In this document: positions 56,266 through 64,000 of the stretch, one piece after another
Layout: every line of letters begins with the position of its first letter
Position numbering within the stretch: position 1 is the stretch's first letter
Assembly (NCBI GenBank): GCA_016208305.1
Contig: JACQYI010000009.1
Location: 1 to 64,000, forward strand
Reading direction: 5' to 3'
Length of the DNA: 64,000 nt
Source: Oscillatoriophycideae cyanobacterium NC_groundwater_1537_Pr4_S-0.65um_50_18
GTDB lineage: Bacteria > Cyanobacteriota > Cyanobacteriia > Elainellales > Elainellaceae
Notes under the pieces: model-generated
Database searches by the model: none
What the model was told of the DNA's origin: nothing
What the model saw: the letters and a program-made list of their open reading frames with translations, nothing else
Program-made: the position numbers and the translations under genes

Positions 56266-58128
56266 ATGGGTAAAAATTGGGCCATTGTGATTGGTGTTAA
56301 CAATTATGAGTCTTTGCCTCGTTTGAAATATGCCAAACGAGACGCAGAACTCATGCGCGACTTTCTCATCAAGCAGGCAAAGTTCGATCGCGTTTACCTG
56401 TTTTCAGATGATTCTCCAGATTACGAAGGCAACTCCACCAAGCCCACGGTGGTCAATTTACGGCGGGTGTTGCGGCAGCTATTCAACCAGCCCTGCTTAA
56501 GCCGGGGTGACAACTTTTGGTTCTTTTTTAGCGGACATGGCACGCGCTATCAAGATCAGGATTATCTGATGCCGATCGATGCCGATCCAGGTGATATTAA
56601 CCACACAGGGATTGCCACGCAATATATTAGCGATCGCCTCAGCCGCTGCGGTGCCGATAATGTTGTGTTGGTTCTGGATGCCTGCCGCAACCAGGGGGGC
56701 AAAGCCTTACCCAGTATGGGCAGCTCTACTGCACTGCTAGCTGGGCAAAAGGGAATTATTAGCCTGTTTTCATGCAGTCCTGGACAGCTATCCTATGAGG
56801 TCGATGCCCTGAAGCAAGGCGTATTTACCCATGTCTTGCTGCAAGCTTTGGGAAAGGTAGGCCGCTGTGCTACCGTTGAGCAATTGAACCAGTACATGAA
56901 AAGCCATGTGCCTGAGCTGCTATACCACCACCACAAACATAGCGGTCAAACTCCCTATACGCGCGTTGAACCGATCGAGCGATCGCATTTGATCTTGATG
57001 CCGCAATATGCGGAACCCGCCGATATTGAAGCGCTGAACCAAGCCGCCGCAGCCCTGCGTAGCGATAACTCGGCGTTAGCAGAGCAATTGCAGTCACGGG
57101 CGATCGCGGCAGAAGCGATTCTGGATCAAGCTCCGCCTGCAAAGCCATTTTCGCGCCGCCGATTAATTAGACTTGCGGGTTTTGCCGCAACCGGAATAGG
57201 TCTGGGAACTGTAACTGCGGTGTTCACTCGCCCTAGTCTTTCTCCTACACCGAACGACACCCCTTCTAGTACTGCGCTGCCTCAGCCCGATCGCTCATCG
57301 GCGGCATCTGCAACCTTTTCACCCTTTAGCTTTAAGGTCGTCACTGTCGATGCTCAAGGTCAAATCAGCGAACCACAGCAGCAGCAAGCCCAACACTTTA
57401 TTCAAGATTTGGGCGGTGTTGCCCTAGAAATGGTGGTAGTTCCAGGCGGCAATTTTGAGATGGGATCGGCTGCATCGGCAGCGACAAGTCCTGTTCACGC
57501 TGTCGAGGTGCCCACCTTTGCGATGGGCAAGTATGCCGTGACTCAGGCTCAGTGGCAGGCGATCGCCCGTCTCAATGCCGTTGGAAAAATCCTTGAAGAA
57601 AATCCCTCTCGGTTCAAAGGAGCCAACCGACCCGTAGAACAAATTTCTTGGCGAGAAGCGGATGAATTTTGTAAGCGGCTGTCTCGCCACAGCGGACGCG
57701 CCTATCGGCTGCCCAGCGAAGCCGAGTGGGAATATGCCTGTCGCGCCGGAACCGTAACCCCTTTTCACTTTGGTGAAACTCTAACGCCTCAGTTGGCAAA
57801 CTATGGCATGAGCCGCCTGGAAACCACTCCAGTCGGATCTTTTGGCGTTGCCAATGCCTTCGGGCTGTATGACATGCATGGCAATGTCTGGGAATATTGT
57901 GCTGACCAGTGGCGCAAAAATTACGACAATGCGCCCAGTAACGGCAGCGCCCAGCTTGATAGCAATCCCAATTACACTCGCGTCATTCGGGGTGGGGGGT
58001 GGCTCAATGGTATGGATCAGTGTCAGACGGTCTTCCGCATCCACTATGGCGAAGATGTGAAAAGTTGGACACTCGGCTTTTGGGGTGGATCAGACTTGGG
58101 ACTCCGGGTGGTTTGTGATCTGAGCTAA
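56266..58128 (+). CDS. Orthocaspase fused to a formylglycine-generating-enzyme-like domain
   Basis: A 620-residue protein. The N-terminal caspase-like (C14) domain has the catalytic His91 in FFFSGHGTRYQDQDYL and Cys140 in VLVLDACRNQGG. A predicted membrane helix follows (about 295-320, LAGFAATGIGLGTVTAVF), then a Pro/Ser linker. The C-terminal 250 residues are a formylglycine-generating-enzyme (SUMF1)-like domain: MVVVPGGNFEMGS, YRLPSEAEWEYACRAG, LYDMHGNVWEYCAD, VIRGGGW, and LGLRVVCD. The start at 56266 is used because it opens the caspase fold; a TTG at 56218 adds 16 residues. Such fusions are known in cyanobacteria but their function is open; a membrane-tethered protease sensing ligands through the FGE fold is inference. 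Confidence 0.9.
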   Translation: MGKNWAIVIGVNNYESLPRLKYAKRDAELMRDFLIKQAKFDRVYLFSDDSPDYEGNSTKPTVVNLRRVLRQLFNQPCLSRGDNFWFFFSGHGTRYQDQDYLMPIDADPGDINHTGIATQYISDRLSRCGADNVVLVLDACRNQGGKALPSMGSSTALLAGQKGIISLFSCSPGQLSYEVDALKQGVFTHVLLQALGKVGRCATVEQLNQYMKSHVPELLYHHHKHSGQTPYTRVEPIERSHLILMPQYAEPADIEALNQAAAALRSDNSALAEQLQSRAIAAEAILDQAPPAKPFSRRRLIRLAGFAATGIGLGTVTAVFTRPSLSPTPNDTPSSTALPQPDRSSAASATFSPFSFKVVTVDAQGQISEPQQQQAQHFIQDLGGVALEMVVVPGGNFEMGSAASAATSPVHAVEVPTFAMGKYAVTQAQWQAIARLNAVGKILEENPSRFKGANRPVEQISWREADEFCKRLSRHSGRAYRLPSEAEWEYACRAGTVTPFHFGETLTPQLANYGMSRLETTPVGSFGVANAFGLYDMHGNVWEYCADQWRKNYDNAPSNGSAQLDSNPNYTRVIRGGGWLNGMDQCQTVFRIHYGEDVKSWTLGFWGGSDLGLRVVCDLS

Positions 58129-58245
58129 GGAAAATCTGAGTTAGAGAAAACGAGTTATCAAAGCAAAGCGATCGCCTCTTTATCAGAAGCGATCGCCCTT
58201 GAGCTAATTTAATTCAGCGAGCTGATTCGATCTTAGTGGTCGAAT

Positions 58246-59922
<1,677 letters not shown>

Positions 59923-60034
59923 TTATGCCGGACAACTCTGTGCCGGAACGAGACTGATGGGTCAGTCAAACAACTCAGGATTTAGATTCGGGACTTTAGA
60001 AGCCAATCTAAAATCCGAAATCTAGCCTCCAAAA

Positions 60035-60346
60035 TTAGTCAACGATCGCCAAAATATCTTTTTCAGACAGCAAGACATACTCTTCAGTGCCTAGCTTGAT
60101 GTCGGTGCCAGCATACTTGGAGTAGAGAACCTTGTCGCCGACTTTGACTTCTACTTCTTGACGGGTGCCATCATCGCTGCGCTTGCCAGGGCCGACTGCG
60201 GCGATTTCACCGACTTGGGGCTTTTCCTTAGCGGTCTCAGGCAAGAAGATGCCGCCTGCGGTTTTTTCTTCTGAAGCAGTCACCTTGATGAAGACGCGAT
60301 CGCCTAAAGGCTTGACGGTAGAAACGCTTAAAGATACTGCTGCCAT
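60035..60346 (-). CDS. groS: Co-chaperonin GroES
   Basis: A 103-residue cap of Gro[35 protein letters not shown] contains the mobile loop, and [21 protein letters not shown] the beta-barrel. The ATG at 60346 gives the normal N-terminus and is preceded by GGAGAG; the frame extends five residues to 60361. First gene of groESL; the operator CIRCE lies about 120 bases upstream. Confidence 0.97.
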   Translation of the reverse strand: MAAVSLSVSTVKPLGDRVFIKVTASEEKTAGGIFLPETAKEKPQVGEIAAVGPGKRSDDGTRQEVEVKVGDKVLYSKYAGTDIKLGTEEYVLLSEKDILAIVD

Positions 60347-61417
60347 AGATATTCTCTCCAAAACATTTAGACTAGGTGGGATGGGTAATCAGCAAAAAGG
60401 CAGCCCCTCATCGGAACTGGCATAATCGCTGCGATCCTCGGAAACCTTGGGTTAGAGTTTAAGCTTAGCACTCTCGACCTCTGAGTGCTAATTTAGCGGA
60501 CTGAGGTAGATGATTGCAACTCTCTACTCTGTCTTTAGAAGTACGGGTTCCCGAACTTTCAGATTTGAGAGTCCTCAAAAGGGAATAAGGCTCTGTAAAA
60601 TCAGGTTGAGCCAAAGTTTTCCCTGAAAGTCTTGTAGAACAAGCTTTTAAGAAAAAATCTGGATTAGATTTGAATCGATAGCGCGCTGAAGGTCAAAACT
60701 CTGAAAGTACGGTACAGAGGAAGTTTGCTGTAGATTTGATGCTTTCTTCAGAAAGCGATAGGGAACGTATTATGTCAGTAAAGATCTGGCAAAGAACCTA
60801 TCCCTTGGGGAATGATATGTGACACCATATTGGCGTGGGCTTAAGCAGCGATCGCTCTATGGGCGCAGCCGTCTTCATTTTGTAGCCTGTGAGTCTCTTA
60901 GAAAGTGAGACTTGCAGAATATGAAGACCGGGGTACTTGTGGGTTGCGGCAGTTGTGAGTTGCCAGACTTGTGACCTGCGGGACGGTAACCTGCGGGGCA
61001 TTTTGGTTGATTCAGGGGCAAAAACATTCGGGCATGACTATCACAATTTGCCGTTTTTATTGACCTGAGTTGAGCGCTGAGGAGAGTGTCCCTGTGAAGT
61101 ATTTGAATTGCGATTTTGGAGCCTTATTTACGGCGATCTTGACGGTTTCAGCTCTGGTGATTCTTGTGCCGGAAAAGCCGAAGCCCATGTTTCAAAAATC
61201 GATGGGTACGCTACCCATTTCAATTTTGGTATGCGCCCGACCGCTAGATACGCCGACTTTCAGTGTTCCCGCATTTAGTTTGGCGGCATCCGGCCTTCAG
61301 GATGTTTTAGTCAAATAAATAGAGGGAAGAAAAAGACGGATTCTGCTGGATAGCATAAAATCCGACCAGACCCGGAATACGCTATGAAGAACGAGCCTCT
61401 CATTTCAATCCCAATCA
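60347..61417. other. Long gap with groE operator
   Basis: 1071 bases. The near part holds CIRCE (60465-60491). The rest has a hairpin-like sequence near 60620-60660 (resembling 29000-29046) and GTGA/CCTGCGG-type imperfect duplications around 60950-61000. An 82-codon plus ORF (61070-61318) begins with TTG and resembles nothing; not called. Confidence 0.6.
60465..60491 (-). promoter_or_regulatory. CIRCE operator of groESL
   Basis: TTAGCACTC-N9-GAGTGCTAA, a perfect CIRCE: binding site of the heat-shock repressor HrcA. It lies about 120 bases upstream of groS, so groESL is presumably HrcA-controlled. Confidence 0.95.
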
Positions 61418-61690
61418 ATGGCTCAAAGTCCCCAGCAGAGAATGACCTTTGATGCGTTTATGGATTTGGCGCTATACCATCCTGAATATGGCTACTCTGT
61501 TGCCCATGTGGACGTAGGCGAGGATTCCCTGACGCTAGAAGTCGTGAGCGATCGGGGCAAAATAGTGGCGATCGTCCAGGTTTTGAACCGCTTTGGGTTA
61601 CGAGAAGTAGCGCGCACAGGCAAGGTGTTTCTCATTCGCGAGTCGGGCGTGAACACCAAATTTCTTAAGTCGCTGGAAGCAAAGGTTTAA
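61418..61690 (+). CDS. Hypothetical protein with MidA-like N-terminus
   Basis: A 90-residue protein. Its first part, MTFDAFMDLALYHPEYGY, reads very like the N-terminus of MidA/NDUFAF7-type methyltransferases, but the methyltransferase core is absent; from about residue 30 the sequence (DSLTLEVVSDRGKIVAIVQVLNRFG...) is a different small alpha/beta domain. It may be an independent small protein or a remnant joined to another gene. Begins with ATG; no strong ribosome site seen. Function not known. Confidence 0.55.
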   Translation: MAQSPQQRMTFDAFMDLALYHPEYGYSVAHVDVGEDSLTLEVVSDRGKIVAIVQVLNRFGLREVARTGKVFLIRESGVNTKFLKSLEAKV

Positions 61691-61843
61691 TTTTTTAAGG
61701 AAGCACGCTAAGGGAGTACAAAACCCGCTTCAGAAAATCAAAGACGATCGCTGATACAGAGAGGCGATCGCCTGATTCTGTCGTGGAGGAATTTTGGTCA
61801 AAGGGTTGAAGTTAACTGAAACCGCAGATCGAAAGACACGAAA

Positions 61844-62059
61844 TCAGGCGGCAACGTTAATGTAAGCAGATGAAGTCGTCGGAGGCGGAATCTCTAATCC
61901 CTCCAGTTTCAATCCTTCCAAGTGAAACGAGACAGCCTCTCGCATGTTCTGTTCTACTTCTTCGCGGGTAGCTCCAGTTGAAATACAACCCGGTAAGTCG
62001 GGAGAGTAAGCAGAATAGCCTGTTGGGGTTTGTTCAATCACGATGAGATACTGCATCAT
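61844..62059 (-). CDS. hicB: HicB-type antitoxin
   Basis: A 71-residue protein with the partial RNase H fold of HicB: YLIVIEQTPTGYSAYSPDLPGCISTGATREEVEQNMREAV is diagnostic (D-L-P-G-C). The tail EGLEIPPPTT... is also typical; a C-terminal DNA-binding domain is absent, as in short HicB. Its start overlaps the hicA stop by four bases, so both are made from one transcript. Confidence 0.9.
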   Translation of the reverse strand: MMQYLIVIEQTPTGYSAYSPDLPGCISTGATREEVEQNMREAVSFHLEGLKLEGLEIPPPTTSSAYINVAA

Positions 62060-62241
62060 TTCAGACCTGCTTGTTTGAGGATGCTGTTGAAGGTTCCGAG
62101 TGCCAAATCATCACTCAATTTTCCGGGAATAGTAACCAAACCTGGCTTGATAGGATGCTTGTATTGGCGATGACTGCCTCGTGTCCGAGCCAAGTACCAT
62201 CCATCTTGCATAATTAACTGGATCGCATCTCGAACCTTCAT
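62056..62241 (-). CDS. hicA: HicA-type mRNA interferase toxin
   Basis: A 61-residue toxin of the YcfA/HicA family with a dsRBD-like fold. GSHRQYKHP contains the catalytic His (usually in GSHxxy/f), followed by LVTIPGKLSDDLALGTFNSILKQAGL, all family-typical. It cleaves mRNA when not bound by HicB. Placed first in the hicAB pair, overlapping hicB by four bases. Confidence 0.92.
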   Translation of the reverse strand: MKVRDAIQLIMQDGWYLARTRGSHRQYKHPIKPGLVTIPGKLSDDLALGTFNSILKQAGLK

Positions 62242-62329
62242 GATTCAAGCTTAGGTAGGTGGGTAGAGCTTGTCAACGTGTTGTCAACCACCCGATTGCC
62301 TCTCCAGCTCTTGTTTGAGTGAATGCATT

Positions 62330-62443
62330 TTAATCAGCAGGGTGAGAACCCCGATCGCTTTTGGACAAGATCACCAATGCTTTATCAATTTCCCGCACCT
62401 TGATGCCGCGCAGGGCAGTTAGGAGTGATCGTGCACTGCTCAC
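62330..62443 (-). pseudogene. Possible gene remnant upstream of hicA
   Basis: A 37-residue frame from GTG at 62443 (LRGIKVREIDKALVILSKSD) that continues open to about 62460. It reads as coding but lacks a start of quality and is too short for a domain. May be a remnant of a third gene of the toxin-antitoxin locus. Low confidence. Confidence 0.25.
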
Positions 62444-62504
62444 CTCACTTGCTGAAATAGGCTACAGAGGTTAGCTTGAGAGTCAGCAAAATTAAGGGCT
62501 AAAA

Positions 62505-63281
62505 ATGGAAGAATCTAATCAATTCGCAACAATAGAAATGGAAGAAATTCACCAAGAATCTGATAGCGTATGGTCACAGCTTTTGCAGAATTTTGGCGGA
62601 TATGGCGGTTGGCGAAATAACTCAGAACTTTGTACTAAACTTCATACTAAGCTAAACAGTTTTAGCTCTAAACACATTGATAGTGCAGAACACGTAGAGA
62701 TAGTGCTCTACTCTTTGTCAAGAGGTTACTGGCTGATGAAGGCTGCATTGGATTGGGAAAATCCATATGCAGGGAAGGAACCCATATCACCCTTAAGTGT
62801 GTCTATGCTACGAGGGCTGCAATGGCGGCTTGTGATGGCATACAACGCTTTTGAGTTAATTTGCGTAGCATTAATGCAATCTAAGACTTTATCGCCCAAA
62901 ATTATTAGCGATTTTGTACAAAAGTGCCAGTTGAAGGAGTATGCCGATCCAATCACTTCTCCAAATAAAGACCGTGCTGGGCTGAAGCAATGGTTGGATA
63001 GTTCTGTGATCACAGATGAGGGTACAGAGGGCGAAGCGTTACTAGACTTTCTTGGATTGAGATGTGGCGATCGCAAGATGTTTCAGAGTTGGGTACTGGC
63101 GGAAAGCCCTGTAGATACCTGGGATGGAAGCATTTTACTAGCTAAGGCTCTACGCAATATGTCGGCTCACGGAGCACTATCCGCCAGTAAGGTGGGAGAA
63201 CTTGGCTTACGCCAGCCATTGGCAGTTCTACCTGGTGATCTTTCTGAAGTAGTTCACAAAGCGCTCCAGCAACTATTGTGA
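62505..63281 (+). CDS. Hypothetical protein with HEPN-like RxxxxH motif
   Basis: A 258-residue helical protein of no recognised family. Near the C-terminus ALRNMSAHGALS contains Arg-x4-His, the arrangement of the catalytic motif in HEPN RNases. The upstream half (VEIVLYSLSRGYWLMKAALDWENPYAG) looks like the first long HEPN helix pair, with an insertion of about 100 residues between. It is next to the hicAB toxin-antitoxin pair, a typical neighbourhood for HEPN toxins; its own antitoxin (often MNT) is not seen. Starts with ATG; no strong ribosome site. Confidence 0.6.
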   Translation: MEESNQFATIEMEEIHQESDSVWSQLLQNFGGYGGWRNNSELCTKLHTKLNSFSSKHIDSAEHVEIVLYSLSRGYWLMKAALDWENPYAGKEPISPLSVSMLRGLQWRLVMAYNAFELICVALMQSKTLSPKIISDFVQKCQLKEYADPITSPNKDRAGLKQWLDSSVITDEGTEGEALLDFLGLRCGDRKMFQSWVLAESPVDTWDGSILLAKALRNMSAHGALSASKVGELGLRQPLAVLPGDLSEVVHKALQQLL

Positions 63282-63689
63282 GAGGCTACTCTTTTTAGAT
63301 TTCATCAAATTCTGACACTTGCATAGGTAATGGAAGCCTTCATTTACTAACCAGTTCGATCGCAACAGCGTTCGTAGATGGGTTTCGTCAGACAATAAAA
63401 ATATGGTGGGAAGGGCAATTGAGTAGACGAAGTGGCGGGGCACTCCACCAAACTTCACCTTCAATACTCGGAACATTGACTTCAAAACTTAGAGTACTGA
63501 AGTCAATACTCGGAACCTTAAGTTACGCTCGCCTTCCTCTAACCTCAGAACTCGGAAAATTGACCAAAAGTGCTGACCTTATTTGTGCGATCGCCCTCAG
63601 GTAGATAGGAGCGATCGCACGATTGGAAAGAGTAAAGGGCGATCGCACAATGCTACGATCTCACCATAGATTCTGATATCGCCACCGCA
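63282..63689. other. Gap with repeated motifs
   Basis: 408 bases without a convincing gene. Contains TCAATACTCGGAAC twice (around 63460 and 63505) and several GCGATCGC sites near 63586-63650. A 70-codon minus ORF (63273-63485) overlaps the end of the HEPN-like gene and is not called. Confidence 0.5.
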
Positions 63690-63938
63690 ATGTCTACACT
63701 TCTCAAGCCCTCTACTCTAATTCCCAAAGGACTGCAAGTTCAGCAAATTAATAACCTCACCCTGTTCAAATTCACAGATGAATTAGGCGATCGCTTGCAA
63801 ACCCTCCTGGACAAGAAGAAAGCAGATGCTCTCACCTCAGAAGAAACGCTTGAGCTAGAAGCGATCGGTGAACTTGACGAGATTTTTAGCTACATCAACG
63901 TTGTCATGGTTGCTAGAGGTAATGGGCATTTGAGCTAG
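63690..63938 (+). CDS. Small acidic hypothetical protein
   Basis: An 82-residue protein, rich in Leu, Glu and Lys, with a helical core (DELGDRLQTLLDKKKADALTSEETLELEAIGELDEIF). Proteins of this pattern are common in cyanobacteria, frequently upstream of a small HNH-type nuclease, suggesting an antitoxin-like or regulatory role; this is recollection, not shown here, and the next gene lies outside the window. ATG start; no ribosome site of note. Confidence 0.7.
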   Translation: MSTLLKPSTLIPKGLQVQQINNLTLFKFTDELGDRLQTLLDKKKADALTSEETLELEAIGELDEIFSYINVVMVARGNGHLS

Positions 63939-64000
63939 CAGGGGGGTAATACTTGAGCGTAAAACGATCGTTTCAGACAACATCTAAAGAACATGACTGC

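Noticed and set aside
58168-58196. Pair of GCGATCGC palindromes as a terminator between convergent genes
   Set aside because: The two HIP1 sites can pair, but HIP1 is so frequent here that this is not evidence; no T-run follows.
61070-61318. Plus-strand ORF of 82 codons with a hydrophobic start
   Set aside because: TTG start, no ribosome site and no resemblance; composition not convincing.
63273-63485. Minus-strand ORF of 70 codons
   Set aside because: Overlaps the HEPN-like gene end, no start of quality, no recognised similarity.

Overview
The window is chromosomal DNA of a cyanobacterium. It opens with the last 46 codons of photosystem II D1 (psbA). It carries the menaquinone/phylloquinone genes menF and menD, a solanesyl diphosphate synthase, the thioredoxin-reductase subunit ftrB and a cyanobacterial SufR-controlled suf cluster, and the palindrome GCGATCGC (HIP1) recurs throughout. 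The exact genus cannot be read from the sequence; a filamentous, non-marine lineage is only a guess.

Layout. 1-2.6 kb: psbA end, a GNAT acetyltransferase, a low-molecular-weight phosphatase and a DedA protein. 2.8-10 kb (minus): topA-like gene, then menF, menD and ahcY. 10.3-13.9 kb (plus): an ethylene-receptor-like histidine kinase overlapping a receiver/PAS/kinase partner, then a small GlsB/YeaQ-type membrane protein. 14-18 kb: a MocR/PdxR-type regulator divergent from a GNAT, a PNPOx-like flavoprotein and an EamA transporter, with a perfect tandem 16-bp repeat in the shared gap. 18.5-25.9 kb: a GH1 beta-glycosidase, a CTP-dependent riboflavin-kinase-like protein, mfd, a beta-lactamase-fold nuclease-like protein and a 40-residue membrane protein. 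26.4-36.9 kb: an Rre1/Ycf29-like regulator, a Gfo/Idh oxidoreductase, solanesyl-PP synthase, a possible structured RNA, murI, a CPA2 antiporter, a nitrilase-family amidase, an FHA protein and a VanX-like dipeptidase. 37-46.5 kb: a lipoprotein, TspO, then sufS-D-C-B and ftrB (minus), with sufR divergent across two perfect SufR operators; a cupin and an unknown protein follow. 46.5-58.1 kb: a DUF2993 protein, a DUF4912 protein with about 300 residues of MSGVG-type repeats, a PAS kinase/GGDEF-EAL regulator pair, pta, and a caspase-formylglycine-generating-enzyme fusion. 58.2-64 kb: groES-groEL under a CIRCE operator, small unknown genes, a hicAB toxin-antitoxin pair, a HEPN-like candidate and a small acidic protein.

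How genes work together. The suf block (sufBCDS, ftrB, sufR) is the clearest functional unit: Fe-S assembly with its own Fe-S-sensing repressor, and an Fe-S enzyme placed between operator and sufB. menF-menD supply the naphthoquinone ring and sds a prenyl tail of the quinone type. Two compact signalling units (10.3-13.4 kb and 50.1-53.5 kb) each pair a sensor kinase with a receiver protein. The gaps are unusually rich in 12-16 bp tandem duplications, dispersed hairpin elements and one MITE-like insertion between sufB and sufC. No tRNA, rRNA, CRISPR array or intact insertion sequence was recognised.
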